The position numbers and the translations under genes were made by a program. A stretch of DNA of 64,000 nt, from the NCBI GenBank assembly GCA_963735175.1, contig CAVTJX010000018.1:124001-188000 (forward strand), in the 5' to 3' direction. The DNA is from CAVTJX01 sp963735175. Lineage in GTDB: Bacteria > Electryoneota > RPQS01. Within the stretch, counting starts at the first letter, position 1. Every line of letters begins with the position of its first letter. The notes beneath the pieces are model-generated. The model ran no database searches. It saw only the letters and a list, made by a program, of their open reading frames with translations, and was not told the origin of the DNA. Below are positions 28,120 through 38,688 of this stretch, one piece after another.

Positions 28120-31052
28120 TCATTGGTGTGAGCGCGGGGTGGTAGTCGTGTCCGTCATGGGATTCCCGCGTAGTTGGTCCAGCCGCTGCTGCGCGGCTTT
28201 GTCCTGCGGATGGCGGCCTACCCAGCGTTCGAGCGTTGCGATCGCCCGCGGGGTATCGCCCATATTTTCGTAACACTGGAGCAACGCGCCGACGGTCTGG
28301 CCGTCGTTCGGATCCAGGGCGAAAGCCTTCTCAAAATACTCAGCCGCCAGGTTGAACGCGCCGGAACTGTACAGTTCTCGACCCGCCGAGTAACACTGCT
28401 GCCCTGATGGATTTTCACCCAGCGCCTTCGCCAGCATCTGTCGCGCGCGGGCGGTGTCGTTCATATAGGCTGCCCACGCCGCGGCCAATCGCACTTGAGT
28501 TTCGAGACGCGGCGTTTCACGCTCGCTGGCGGATTCCAGACGCTTCTGTAGCTCTTCGGGCCGGCCCAGGTCAGCATACATCCGTCCAAGTTGCACGGAC
28601 AATTCCGGGCTTGAAATCGGACGCACGACTCTCGGGGATCACCTCTTCCATGCGTAAGCAGAACGGCCAGCGACTTTTGCCGGTTCGATAGCCGGTCAAA
28701 GTTGGCCATCATCTTATCCAGCGATTCTTCCGGCGGTTTGACCGTCGTCGTGTCCGGCTGCGTTGAGTAGTGGTAGGCAAGCTGGAGGAAACCCGAACGA
28801 TAATTCTGGAGCAGTTTTTCGACGTTGTCGTCAAAGTGCACGTCAGGATCGTCGATGCCGCGGAAGTGCCCGTCGAAAGTCCCGAAGAAGTTCTCCTTCA
28901 CCTTCGCGGCGTCCATTGCCTCGCGCCCATGCGGATTGATGCGGAATACCAATCCCTCGAACGTCAGATAGTCGCGCAGTCCGATCATGTTGCTGTTGGC
29001 GACCGTCACCGCGAAATAAATCGGCTTTGGTACGCGTGTCTTGGCCGGGTCGTAATTCGTGCGCAGAATATCAAGGATCATGATGTCCTGCACGCGCAGG
29101 AAATTGTTGGCTCCCGTGCGTTCACCCTGTTTCGTCGGGATGAACATCGCCGCGGGCATGGTCCATCCCATGCGGCCTTCGGGAGTTTCAATTCGATCTT
29201 CTGCTTCTCCGGCGGCCAGAACCGCGCCATCAGCGCCTGGGCGTCGTGTTGGTCGAGATAGCGGTCGATGTACGCGTCGCTGAAGGAAATCGGAACCTTG
29301 GCTTCGCGATGCTTCAGCTGCTTGATATACCAGCCGGTGTTCAGCAGGCTGAGGTTTACAATCCGCACATCGCGGCGGACGCCTTCCACCTCCTGCATGT
29401 ACCACACCGGGAAGGTGTCGTTATCGCCGTTGGTAAAAACGATGCCGTTGGGCGCGCAGGACATCAGCATGTTGTAACTGTAGTCCCAGGCCACGTGGTT
29501 GCCGCTGCGGTCGTTCATCGGGTAGTTGCGCGCCAGCAGCATCACCGGGCTCGAGCAGAAACAGCAACGACGCAACGGCGAGCGCGCCGGAGTGCCTCGA
29601 CTGTGCCTTCCTGCAGCTTTTTGCCGACCCATTCGATGACGGCGGCGGCTCCCAGACCGATCCACAACGCAAAGGCGAAGAACGCACCTACGTAGGAATA
29701 GTCACGCTCGCGCGGCTGCGGATTGTCCTGATTCAAATAGAGCATAATCGCATAGCCGGTCATGAAAAACACCGCGGCCACTACCAGCCAGCCGTGTCGG
29801 TCGCGGGTATACTGGTAGCCCAGCCCGAACAAGCCCAGGATGAAGGGCAGCGAAGTGAATACCGCCAGCCACCGAACTATTCCCTGTGGCTCATATTGAA
29901 ACAGTGAGAAGATCGAATACTTCGGCGAGACGCCCGCGTCCTGAAATTCTTCGTGTGGTGCGCCTTCGCGGCCGATGAATTGCCAGAAGAGGTAGCGGTT
30001 GAACATCTTCTGCACCTGGTATCGCCAGAAGTAGTCCGACTCGCTCTTGTATTCCGGATCGTTGTTCCAGTAGCGCGGGAACATCGGCCGGTCGCCGTAC
30101 TGTTCACGGTTCAGATACGAAAAGAAGCGCGCCGGAGTATCCGGATCGTTCTCGTCGATGCCGGGATTCAGGTTCGAGCGGATGTAGATCATCGCATACG
30201 ACGAATAGCCGACGACGATCAGAAACAATCCGGCCGTCGCGGCGCCGATGATCCCGTGCCGGTTCTTCACCGCCCAGGCGAAAATACGCCACCACGCCAA
30301 TGATGATCACTGCCGGCGCCCACAGGAACAGCTTCGAAGCCGAGAGCGGCAGCCACTTCACGACGCCGGGATAAATCATGATAAAAGCCAGCCCCGTCGC
30401 CGCCATCATTCCGACGAAAGTCTTCAGCTGGAATGTGCGGCGGCGGAAGTACATCAATAGCGCGATCGCCGGAAGCACCAGGACCATCAACAGGTGAACG
30501 CCGGTCGAAAGCCCGATCATGTAGGCGATCAGCAGCAGCCAGCGTTCGTTGCCCGGTTCATCGGCCTTCTCGTACCAGACGAGAATCAGCCAGACGACAA
30601 TATGCGTGAAGAACTGGCTCATGGCGTAGACTTCCGACTCCACGGCGTTAAACCACATGGAGTAGGACCACGCCAGAGAAAGCGAACCGATCATGCCGCC
30701 ACCGTAGGCGACGATTTTATCCAGCGCCGTCTTTTCCTCGGCCGCGGATCATCCGGATCAGACGAACGATAATCAGGTAGGCGAAAAGGATGGCAAACGC
30801 GCTGGCCAGCACCGACATCCACGTAACCCGCACGGCGATGTCATGCGAGATCGGCAACAGCGAAAACACGCGGCCCACCAGCAGGAACAACGGGGATCCC
30901 GGCGGATGCGGAACACCCATCTCATTGGCACAGGCTGTAAACTCGCCGCAATCCCAGAAGGAAACCGAGTCGGCCATCGTCAGCCCGTAGACAATCAGGG
31001 CCAGAACGAAGACCAAAGTTGCACACCAACGGTGTGTGTCGAATTTCACCAT
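28120..31052 (-). CDS. DUF2723 (glycosyltransferase family 117-like) membrane protein with C-terminal TPRs, at least seven frameshifts
   Basis: Large inner-membrane protein of the protein O-mannosyltransferase-like group (DUF2723). The N-terminal signature DSVSFWDCGEFTACANEMGVPHPPGSPLF is unmistakable; the acidic Asp and Glu lie in the first periplasmic loop. About ten membrane segments follow, then a periplasmic part (CAPNGIVFTNGDNDTFPVWY, NNDPEYKSESDYFWRYQ order reversed in frames), and TPR units at the end (YFEKAFALDPNDGQTVGALL). Breaks near 30740, 30298, 29590, 29555, 29185, 28650 and 28630 are each bridged by continuing homology. Rejoined length is about 975 residues, usual for the family. 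A glycosyltransferase gene runs directly into it. Confidence 0.85.
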
Positions 31053-32109
31053 CCCGCCGATATTTGAGTATATGTGGATTGCTTCTTCACGAAATAACGC
31101 CAGACGATGCTGCCCGGAAAAATCACACTGCCGCAGCTCACGGTCGGAAACGGTTCGCATCCGCTGCACCCGGCTCCGCTTGCGCAGCAGGGGAATCAGA
31201 TGCGCGAGCACGTGCCCGTAGGCCGCCAGCACTGCCGCCGTCCGCTTCGGCTCCCTGCGGAACAGTGACACCACCGCGGTAAACGCAGTCCAGCAGGCAG
31301 CGCACCGGAAGATATCGCAGCAGGTTTGCCAGGCCGTAGTTTTTAATGACCATGGCCAATCCGTTGCGATGGTTATAATACATCTTATGAAACCGGTCCG
31401 CGGACAGTGCGGCGCCGGCGTGATGATAGACGGTTCCCTCAGGCGCGACTTTGATCTGCCACCCGGTCAGCCAATACCGCCAGCACAGGTCGAGTTCTTC
31501 CATATGCATGAAGAAATCGCCGTCGAGCTGGCCCGCTTCGAGAAATGCCGCGCGTCGCGTAACGAACGCCGCGCCCGTCGCCCAGAAGATCGGCACACTA
31601 TCCGGATATTGCCCGTCGTCGCGTTCGATGCTGTCAAAAATCCGGCCCCGCACAAACGGGTAACCATAGCGGTCGATGTAACCGCCGCTGCCCCCGGAAT
31701 ACTCGAAAAACTCCCGCTTCTGCAGCGCCTTCAACTTCGGCTGGACCGCCGCCAGGCGCGGTTCCCTGATCAGCATCTCCATCGCCTGATCCAGCCAGCC
31801 CGGCTCTACCTCAACATCAAAATTCAACAGAACGACAAACTCACTGGCCACCTGTGGCACGGCGGCGTTATACGCCCGGCTGTAGCCAAGGTTTTCCTGA
31901 AAAGCAATGAGTTTGACGCGGGGGTAATGTTCGCGGAGGTATGCCAAACTGCCGTCTGTGGAGTTGTTATCCACGACGACAATTTCATGCGGCGAGTAGG
32001 TTGTTTGCTGGAGAGTTTCGAGACACCGCGGCAGAAATCCTAAACCGTTGTAATTCAGGATCATGACCGAAACGGACGGTCGCCGGGCGGTGGAATCCGG
32101 TTGAGACAT
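31053..32109 (-). CDS. Family 2 glycosyltransferase, frameshifted near its C-terminus
   Basis: GT-A enzyme, rhamnosyltransferase-like. Seen: VSVMILNYNGLGFLPRCLETL, IVVVDNNSTDGSLAYLREHYP, ENLGYSRAYNAAV, LLNFDVEVEPGWLD (donor-binding Asp), FMHMEELDLCWRYWLTGW, and a C-terminal hydrophobic helix region (NLLRYLPVRCLLDCVYR). The frame breaks near 31268; the next frame gives VSLFRREPKRTAAVLAAYG and RTVSDRELRQCDFSGQHRLA and then runs without a stop into the DUF2723 protein. Start at ATG 32109; a TTG three codons upstream is unlikely. The exact C-terminal end is uncertain. Confidence 0.85.
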
Positions 32110-32120
32110 GCAAGTCAAAG

Positions 32121-32149
32121 AAGTTAAACAATCTGCAAGCCATTGTCAA
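32121..32149 (-). promoter_or_regulatory. Strong sigma-70-type promoter before the glycosyltransferase-GT117 genes
   Basis: On the minus strand: perfect TTGACA, 17-base spacer, TAACTT. The -10 ends 11 bases before the ATG at 32109, so the message would have a leader of only about five bases, with no room for a Shine-Dalgarno site. Confidence 0.55.
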
Positions 32150-32448
32150 GCGGATTCCTTCACGTCCTCACCATCGCCCGCCACGTACCCAACGCAGAAT
32201 GTCTAAAATCGACTCCGATAGGAAATTTCGTAACTAATTACAGAACTCGAAATTCTGTTTCCACCGCAAACAGCAAAAAACTGGGATAAATCCCGTCTTT
32301 TCAGACTGTTATTTCCCAGTTCCAACCACTTCGACAGAACCAATTCAGCGAATATATCTAAGTTCGCCAATTTTGACGTCTTTCGCAAGGGCCATCCCCG
32401 CGAATCGGACATCCCCATCAATGGACTTCTGAATCTATCACTCCAGTA
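32150..32448. other. AT-richer non-coding stretch between two minus-strand operons
   Basis: No convincing gene. It holds the terminator of the Bat operon (32274-32321), a small palindrome CAGAA-CTCGA-(AA)TTCTG near 32241, and a 72-codon minus-strand ORF without start signals, codon bias or recognisable sequence, which I do not call. Confidence 0.6.
32274..32321 (-). terminator. Rho-independent terminator of the Bat operon
   Basis: AACTGGGA pairs with TCCCAGTT, extended by the partly matching AATAA/TTTAT next to it; on the minus strand the stem is followed by six T. It lies about 130 bases after the batE stop. Confidence 0.65.
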
Positions 32449-33201
32449 TTAGATCCTCTCCACGTCCGCCATTGGGATCCATCCTTTCCGCCCGTCGGCC
32501 AGTCGAATATTCACCCATCCGGAAAGCTTCTCCCCGGTCTGGACTTTGGTGCCTTCGTGCAGCGAAAAAAGCTGTGTGGCCGCTGCATCGGGCGCCGAAA
32601 AGGCGTCGGTCTTCGTGGCCTGAATCACGCCACAGGGATGAGCTTCAATTCCAGCCCGCCACGCATACCACGCTCCAGTTATAATGTAGAGAGCCAGGAA
32701 GACTCCCATGCACCCACTTCAAGCCTGAGCGCAACGACAGAACGGCCCCAACCGCCACGCCAGTATGGAAGCGACCAATAAAAAACCCATTATCTGAAAA
32801 AGCCGCACCAGTTCACCCATGCTCAAGAAATCTCGCACGGCGTCGATCCAGTCCCATACGATCAAGCGAACAGGGCGCTCGACGCGGTCCACGGTTGCCA
32901 TCCGGGCCAGGTCCAGATTCGTGTGCATATCGCGGTCGCGCGGCATCAGCTTCACGGCCCGTTCATACATCAGGACTGAGCGGCCAACCTTGCCTTCACG
33001 GTAATACGCATTGCCGAGGTTATAGAGCAATTCGCCGCTGATGATGCCCCGTTCGACGACACTTTCCCAAGCGCGAATCGCCCCCGCCATGTCTCCGTTC
33101 CGATAGCTGTTCAACCCTTCGTCAAACTCCGAGCGCGGATCGGCCCACGCGAGCGTGCCGTAGAGCAACAGCAGAAATCCAAGTATGCAGTACCGCGTCA
33201 T
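32449..33201 (-). CDS. batE: BatE-like TPR and SH3 membrane protein, frameshifted
   Basis: Last protein of the aerotolerance operon. A signal peptide (YCILGFLLLLYGTLAWA) is followed by two TPRs (FDEGLNSYRNGDMAGAIRAWE, LLYNLGNAYYREGKVGRSVLMYERAVKLMPRD), a membrane segment (LFQIMGFLLVASILAWRL), then after disturbed frames near 32738 and 32705 a second membrane segment (VFLALYIITGAWYAWR) and a bacterial SH3 domain (LHEGTKVQTGEKLSGWVNIRL, GRKGWIPMADVERI). Domain order matches BatE. The ATG overlaps the batD stop (ATGA). As read, a TGA separates the SH3 part, but a shifted frame bridges it. Confidence 0.8.
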
Positions 33202-35024
33202 GACGGAACATCCAGTTTCGTGTGCGCCCGGGCAAGCTGGTCGATGACGGTTCGCATTCGTTCCACCAACCGCCGCGCCGTTTCGGGATCGATCGCGCTC
33301 GCGGCGAAGCGGGCACGGTCGCATTCGCTTTGCACTTCCAGCGTTCCTTCTAACAGCGCCGGATTGAGACCCCGCGTCAGCCAGATTTCGCGCGCTTCCG
33401 TGGGACTGATCGTGATGTCGCTGCGATCGGTTCCCGCCATCAAAGCTTCATCCGCCGCCACATTCACATGTCGCAGCACGAGTTCCACGTTCCGTCCCTT
33501 GAGCGCCTTTTCGGCCAGCGCTATCGCGCGGGCCGCGCGCAGAAGAGCGCCGCGCCGTCCCACCAGCCGCTTACCTTGCCGCTCGCGCTGTCGCAACAGC
33601 AGCACAGACGCGCCAAGAATCGCCCACGGCGCCGCCGACAATCCCCAAAAACCCACCTGCTGATGCGGCAAACCGCCCAGTGAAACAAAATGGCCAGGCC
33701 GGGTTTTGGCAAAGGCAATGTCCGTAGCGATGTTCGCGACACCATGCTTGGTCGCCACCGCCACGCCCGACGAGAACGTGCTGCCGCCGTCGCCCTTCTG
33801 CACGTTCAGCCGCAGCTCGGCTGTCGCCGCAGTCTGATAGCGCCCGCTCTGGGGATTGAAAAACGCGAAGACAATCGGCGGAATCACCTGCATACCCGGC
33901 GCGCGTGGAATCAACACATACTTCAAGGTTTTCGACCCGGAAATCTGGGCTTGGTTGCGGCGAATATCGTCCGTTACCTCCGGGTCAAAACGTTCCACGT
34001 CCGATGGCACGGAAATTTCCGGCGGCGGCAGCGTCTTGATATTGCCGGTGCCGTCGATCCTGACCGTTAGCGTGACGGCCTGATCCGCTTTGACATTCAG
34101 TGAATCCAGCGTGGCGCTGATTTTATACGATCCCACCGCGCCCTTGAATTGCGGCGGCGCGTCCGATGACGGCAACGGCCGAATGCGTAGTTTCACGGCA
34201 GGCGACGAGACTTCCACGTCTTCCATTTGCCGCCCCATCGAAAAGAACGGATCGTTGAAGATATCCATGGGATCGCGAGATTGCCGCCGGCTCATGCGTT
34301 CCACTTTGGTGTTGAGAACGAGGGGCTCGACGTCAAGATCCCCCGCTGTGGTGGCGAACAGCGCCGATTTCCGAATAACCGCCGTCCGGTAACGGCGGCC
34401 GTTGACGACTTCATCTGAAAGTGCGAGTTGCTGCGGCATCGGGATGTCTTCCACCCAGAAACCGCTGGCGCTGGGCAACCGCACAAATTCGGGATTGGTA
34501 ATCTGCGCCGCGAAATACAGCTTGTACGTGAGCGTGATTTGCTCGCCAAGGGAAGCGTCGCTTTTGTCGGGAATGACCTTCAGAAAGACGTCCTGCCCGC
34601 CGCTACCCGCTACCTTGCCGGACGCGCTTTTACTTCCGGCGCCGCCGGCGAGAATGTTGACTTTGATCGGCTGCGAATGGTATTCCTTGCCGTGGACCTT
34701 GACGATGGATTCGCCAATCGTACCCGAGCCCGGCTCTCGCGCCCGCAATAAATAGCTGAAGGACGCCGAAGACGCCACGCGACCATTCACCACCGAGATA
34801 CTCGTGTTGCTGAACGGCCCACCGGCGAGATCCAGTTTCTCCAAAGCTGGAAGCGTCGGCGTCGGCACATTGGACGCACCGCCCGAAAAGGTCAGCGTCA
34901 GCGTAACCGATTCGCCGACCCGTACCGTGTTCTGATCGACAGTGGCGACGAATTTCTCCTGCGCCAGCAAGGGCAGGTAAAGGGTTGCTAAGAGAATGAG
35001 GCTGAAGAGGGCTCGCTTCACCAA
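33198..35024 (-). CDS. batD: BatD/BAM-type protein of the aerotolerance operon
   Basis: Exported, membrane-anchored protein of 608 residues, intact. Signal peptide (ALFSLILLATLYLPLLAQ), several Ig-like beta domains (VATVDQNTVRVGESVTLTLTFSGG; SYLLRAREPGSGTIGESIVKV; ISATLDSLNVKADQAVTLTV), a membrane segment near residue 450 (GFWGLSAAPWAILGASVLLL) and a cytosolic helical tail. This layout is the BatD (oxygen tolerance) family. Start overlaps the batC stop by seven bases, end overlaps batE by four. Role is inferred from the operon: envelope integrity or stress tolerance. Confidence 0.9.
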   Translation of the reverse strand: MVKRALFSLILLATLYLPLLAQEKFVATVDQNTVRVGESVTLTLTFSGGASNVPTPTLPALEKLDLAGGPFSNTSISVVNGRVASSASFSYLLRAREPGSGTIGESIVKVHGKEYHSQPIKVNILAGGAGSKSASGKVAGSGGQDVFLKVIPDKSDASLGEQITLTYKLYFAAQITNPEFVRLPSASGFWVEDIPMPQQLALSDEVVNGRRYRTAVIRKSALFATTAGDLDVEPLVLNTKVERMSRRQSRDPMDIFNDPFFSMGRQMEDVEVSSPAVKLRIRPLPSSDAPPQFKGAVGSYKISATLDSLNVKADQAVTLTVRIDGTGNIKTLPPPEISVPSDVERFDPEVTDDIRRNQAQISGSKTLKYVLIPRAPGMQVIPPIVFAFFNPQSGRYQTAATAELRLNVQKGDGGSTFSSGVAVATKHGVANIATDIAFAKTRPGHFVSLGGLPHQQVGFWGLSAAPWAILGASVLLLRQRERQGKRLVGRRGALLRAARAIALAEKALKGRNVELVLRHVNVAADEALMAGTDRSDITISPTEAREIWLTRGLNPALLEGTLEVQSECDRARFAASAIDPETARRLVERMRTVIDQLARAHTKLDVPS

Positions 35025-35743
35025 TCCTTCTCCCGCTTGGCGCGCGTCACTACCTTAACCTTCTTCGCGTCGCGCAGCGCATCCTGTTCGTCCTGTAACA
35101 ACGAGTTCAACAGCCGTTCGGCGTCCTCCTTCGACATCTGCTGGCCGGCCATTGGCTGTTGCTGATCCTGATTCTGTTGATCCTGCTGTGCCTGCTGCTC
35201 TTCCTGTTGCTGTTCGTCCTGCTGTTGCTGATCCTGCTGGTCCTGCTGTTGCTGCTGATCCTCTTTCTGATTGTCCTTTTTCTGGTCGTCCTTTTTCTGA
35301 TCCTGCTGCTGTTGTTGTTGCTGCTTCAGCATGCGCCGGGTCAATTCGAGGTTATAGCGCGCGTCTTCGTCCTGTGGATTGCGCTTGAGAGACTTGAGAT
35401 ACGCTTCCAGTGCCTGGTCGTATTTTTTTCCTTCGAAAAGGCTGTTTCCCAAATTGTAAAACGTCTGTCCCTGTACGGCGGGCGGATCCTTGGGGTCATA
35501 TGAGCCCATGTACGTCTTGGAGGCGTTGTCGTAATCGCCGCCGGAATAGAGCAGGTTGCCGAGATCGTAGAGCACGACTGAACTGTCGCCCTTTTGTTCG
35601 AGCGCTTTCTTGTAATGCACCATCGCGGCGTCACCCTGCCCCTGCAGAGCGGCCCGGTTACCCGCCTTCACCTGCACCCGCGGCGAGGCAGCGGCCAGCG
35701 TCACCAGCGCGAACATGGCGATGCCTATCCACCCCACTTTCAT
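35018..35743 (-). CDS. batC: BatC-like TPR protein with a glutamine/aspartate-rich tail
   Basis: Signal peptide (IGIAMFALVTLAAA), then TPRs (AALQGQGDAAMVHYKKALEQKGD; GQTFYNLGNSLFEGKKYDQALEAYLKSLKRNPQDEDARYNLELTRRML in outline), then a tail near residues 143-200 made almost wholly of Q, D, K, E and N. A basic KKVKVVTRAKREKDW end follows. 241 residues, intact. Q-rich low-complexity tails are known in BatC homologues. It overlaps batB by four and batD by seven bases. The tail's codons (CAG/CAA) are simple-sequence DNA, so length may vary between strains. Confidence 0.85.
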   Translation of the reverse strand: MKVGWIGIAMFALVTLAAASPRVQVKAGNRAALQGQGDAAMVHYKKALEQKGDSSVVLYDLGNLLYSGGDYDNASKTYMGSYDPKDPPAVQGQTFYNLGNSLFEGKKYDQALEAYLKSLKRNPQDEDARYNLELTRRMLKQQQQQQQDQKKDDQKKDNQKEDQQQQQDQQDQQQQDEQQQEEQQAQQDQQNQDQQQPMAGQQMSKEDAERLLNSLLQDEQDALRDAKKVKVVTRAKREKDW

Positions 35744-36804
35744 GGCGTATCCTTCTCCTTGATGGGCTTTACGAGTTTACGCAGAGAAAGCGGCAGCGCC
35801 GGTTTGCCCCGCCGCTCCGAAAGGAAAAATTCCGCAAGTAGCAGCAGCAAGGCCGGCAGCACCAGATACTGGAAGCGGTTTTCGAAGGAGGCAAACTGCT
35901 TCTTGCCGAACTCGCTTTTCTCCATTTCCGCAATGTCCGACCAGATCGCGTCCAGTTCCTGACCGCTCTGCGTCCCGCGGAGATAGCGGCCCTCACCGGC
36001 ATCGGCAACGCGCTGGAGGAGCACGTCATTCAAATGCGAGACCACAATCGCTCCGGAGGGATCGCGTTTGAAACCCGCGTCGTTGCCCTTGGCGTCGCGC
36101 ACGGGTATCGGCGCCCCCTTGGGAGTGCCGAGACCGATGGTGTAGACGCGAATCCCCTCTTTGGCGGCTTCCTCCGCGGTTTCCACGGCTTGTTGTTCGT
36201 GGTCTTCGCCATCGGTAATGATGATCAACACGCGGCTCTTCACCTCGGGCGTGTTGAACGCCTTTTGGGCGACACGGATGGCGTCGGAGAGCGCTGTTCC
36301 CTGCTCAGGCACGAGGTCCGGCTGCAGTACGCGCACCAGCAACTTCACCGCGCCGTAATCGTTCGTTAGCGGGCAGTGGATAAAAGCCGTCCCGGCAAAG
36401 GCGACAATCCCCACGCGGTCGCCCTTGAGGCCGCTGACGAACTTCAGGATTTCCTGCTTGGCGTTTTCGAGGCGCGACGGCGTCAGATCCTGAGCCATCA
36501 TGCTGCTCGAGAGGTCGATCGCCAGCACCACGTCGATGCCTTCGCGTTTGACTTCCTCAAGCCGCGTGCCTACCTGCGGGCCCGCCGCGCCCACAATCAC
36601 CAGCGTCCACGCTACAACCCAGAGCAGCGCCTTCACTCGCAGCCGCGTGGGACTGAACGAGCGGGCGACACGCTCCAGTAGCTTATTGCTGATAAACCGT
36701 TCGGCCGCTTTCCGTCGCCGGCGGAGGGCATACCACAGCACTCCAATCCACACCGGCATCAACAGCAGCAGCCACAGTAGATAAGGATGCTCGAAGCGGA
36801 TCAC
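35740..36804 (-). CDS. batB: BatB, von Willebrand factor A membrane protein
   Basis: Inner-membrane VWA protein of the aerotolerance complex. Membrane segments at the N-terminus (LLWLLLLMPVWIGVLWYAL; ALLWVVAWTLVIVGAAG) precede a VWA domain with a complete MIDAS: AIDLSSSMMAQD, and ITDGEDHE; a final membrane segment (YLVLPALLLLLAEFFL) closes it. Start taken as GTG 36804 (VIRFEHPYLLW) because it forms GTGA with the batA stop and begins exactly like other BatA/B proteins; a longer ORF adds 24 residues inside batA. About 354 residues, intact. Confidence 0.93.
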   Translation of the reverse strand: MIRFEHPYLLWLLLLMPVWIGVLWYALRRRRKAAERFISNKLLERVARSFSPTRLRVKALLWVVAWTLVIVGAAGPQVGTRLEEVKREGIDVVLAIDLSSSMMAQDLTPSRLENAKQEILKFVSGLKGDRVGIVAFAGTAFIHCPLTNDYGAVKLLVRVLQPDLVPEQGTALSDAIRVAQKAFNTPEVKSRVLIIITDGEDHEQQAVETAEEAAKEGIRVYTIGLGTPKGAPIPVRDAKGNDAGFKRDPSGAIVVSHLNDVLLQRVADAGEGRYLRGTQSGQELDAIWSDIAEMEKSEFGKKQFASFENRFQYLVLPALLLLLAEFFLSERRGKPALPLSLRKLVKPIKEKDTP

Positions 36805-37784
36805 GGCGTCTTCCTGAAAACACTGATGGATAACAATAATTCGAGCGACAGCACGAAGAGCGCCGCCCACAGCCACGGTGGGTACATCTCGGCGACGTGC
36901 CGGTACTCTTCCACGTTGACGCGGGTCCGTTCCAGTTTGTCGATTTCGCGATAGATGTCGCGGAGACTTCCGTTATCGGTCGCGCGGTAGTAGCGGCCGC
37001 CGGTGAGCTTGGCCATTTCCTTCAGCATGTCCTCGTCGATGTTTACGGGCACATTCTGGTAGCGCTTGCCGAAGGGCGTCTCCACCGGGTAGGGAGCCAT
37101 GCCGCGTGTGCCGACGCCCACGGTATAGACCCGAATCCCCAAGGCCTGCGCCGCATGCGCCGCCGTTACCGGGTCCAATTCACCGCGGTTGTTCTGGCCG
37201 TCCGTGAGTAAGATCACGACTTTGCTTTTGGCTTCGGACTCGCGTAGGCGGTTGATCGACGTCGCCAGCGCCATCCCGATGGCCGTTCCGTCTTCGATCA
37301 TCCCCAACCGCAGGTCGCCGAGCAGGCTGATGACGATATCGTAGTCCGTCGTCAAAGGACTTTGCGTGAAGCTCTCGGCCGCGAAGGGAACAATGCCAAT
37401 TCGGTCCGAAATGCGGCCCTTCACGAATTCCACCGCGACATTTTTCGCGGCGTCTATCCGGTTTGGTTTCAAATCCTCGGCCGCCATAGAACCTGACGTG
37501 TCGAGGCAAAGGATAATGTCGATGCCTTCGACGTTACGCTTCGTCTCCTGGTCGAAGGCCTGCGGCCGCGCCAGCGCCACCACCAGCAGGGAGACGCCGA
37601 TCACCCGCAGGGCAAACGGCAGGTGTCGCAGCCAGATGCGTGGCGAGCGTCCCGCGCCCTGCAAATGGACAAGGGTCGGAAACCGGAAATCACTTTGCCG
37701 TTGGTTCTCGCGCCAGAAATGCAGGTAGGCCATTACAGGCAGCGCAAGCAACAGCCAGAACATGTGCGGGTGGGCGAAGTTCAT
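36801..37784 (-). CDS. batA: BatA, von Willebrand factor A membrane protein
   Basis: Paralogue of batB next door, 327 residues, intact. The N-terminus FAHPHMFWLLLALPVMAYLHF and a second segment (ALRVIGVSLLVVALARP) are membrane helices; the VWA domain has MIDAS residues in CLDTSGSMAAED and LLTDGQNNRGE; the C-terminal helix is WLWAALFVLSLELLLSI. Its ATG overlaps the upstream accessory gene's stop (ATGA). Such VWA pairs are thought to work with the MoxR ATPase as a chaperone-like metal-dependent assembly system (known for the family). Confidence 0.94.
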   Translation of the reverse strand: MNFAHPHMFWLLLALPVMAYLHFWRENQRQSDFRFPTLVHLQGAGRSPRIWLRHLPFALRVIGVSLLVVALARPQAFDQETKRNVEGIDIILCLDTSGSMAAEDLKPNRIDAAKNVAVEFVKGRISDRIGIVPFAAESFTQSPLTTDYDIVISLLGDLRLGMIEDGTAIGMALATSINRLRESEAKSKVVILLTDGQNNRGELDPVTAAHAAQALGIRVYTVGVGTRGMAPYPVETPFGKRYQNVPVNIDEDMLKEMAKLTGGRYYRATDNGSLRDIYREIDKLERTRVNVEEYRHVAEMYPPWLWAALFVLSLELLLSISVFRKTP

Positions 37785-38687
37785 GCGGCCTTTTCCTCCG
37801 CCGCCTGCGCCTCCGGCAGCAGCCGGGGCTTCGTCAGTTCCACGATCTCAAAACCAAGCTCGAGCACCGCCTCGCACGTCCGATAGTCCGGAACGAACTT
37901 GGCAAATTTGACAAGATCCGCTTCTCGCAGCGCGGGCAACAGCCGTCCGCGCAAAACCTGAGGGTAGCGGCCGTCTTCAAATTCATATTCGAGATCGAAG
38001 GTCGTCATTTCCAGCGCCGGGAACTCATAGCGGCGCTCGATGTACCGGCGCAGCACCTGCGAGTATTCGCTGAAGAACTCCTTCAGCATCCCCCGCTCCG
38101 GATACTTCTGGTCGCGCAGAAGGATCAGATTGCGCACGGCTTCTTCATGCGGCGGCAACAGGTTTTCAACGAAGGCGGCCTGCTGCGGCTTTTTATTGAA
38201 GAACCGCTGCCAGATCCAGATGACCAGCGCTACCAGCGCCAGCACGACCACGATCCATCGGTAGTCCCACAAGTCGCGCCAGCGGAAAGGGTGTTCACGG
38301 TAGGGCTTGATCGGCTTCGGAGCCTGCGCCGTGTCCGGCACCACAGAGTGGATCGACCACCGAGACCGGAGGCACACTCACGGTTTCCGTACCGATCTGC
38401 AATGTCAGATCGGAAAGCGCGAATTGCCCCGTGTCCGTTGCCATGATCGTGTACTTCAACACGCCGCGGCGGCTCTGCGACGTATCCTCCGTCACCACCT
38501 CGAACGATCTCAGGCAGTCCGGTCAGCCGTAGGGGCAGAGTACCCGCTCCGCGTGACGTGCAATTCGAGCGCCAGCGGATCTCCAATGCGCGCCTGCCCG
38601 GGCGTGAGCTGTGCCGTCACGTCTCGCGGCATTCGCCGGAGAGAACGTAAAAACGGCGAGCAGCAAGCTGAGGATCAGTACTCTCAT
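37781..38687 (-). CDS. Bat-operon accessory membrane protein, frameshifted
   Basis: Lies between the DUF58 gene and batA, where related operons carry a DUF4381-like protein. Start ATG 38687, one base after the DUF58 stop; signal peptide RVLILSLLLAVFTFSPANA. After breaks near 38625, 38518 and 38350 the frames supply DPLALELHV-type beta segments, VLKYTIMATDTGQFALSDLTLQIG, a membrane helix (WIVVVLALVALVIWIWQRFF), and a cytosolic helical domain (FFSEYSQVLRRYIERRYEFPALEMTT). Rejoined length is about 300 residues. The outside beta domain resembles a short BatD. Function unknown beyond the operon. Confidence 0.65.
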
Positions 38688-38688
38688 C

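Noticed and set aside
32203..32421. 72-codon minus-strand ORF between the glycosyltransferase and the Bat operon
   Set aside because: Overlaps the Bat terminator, lies in AT-rich DNA, lacks a ribosome site and has no recognisable pattern.
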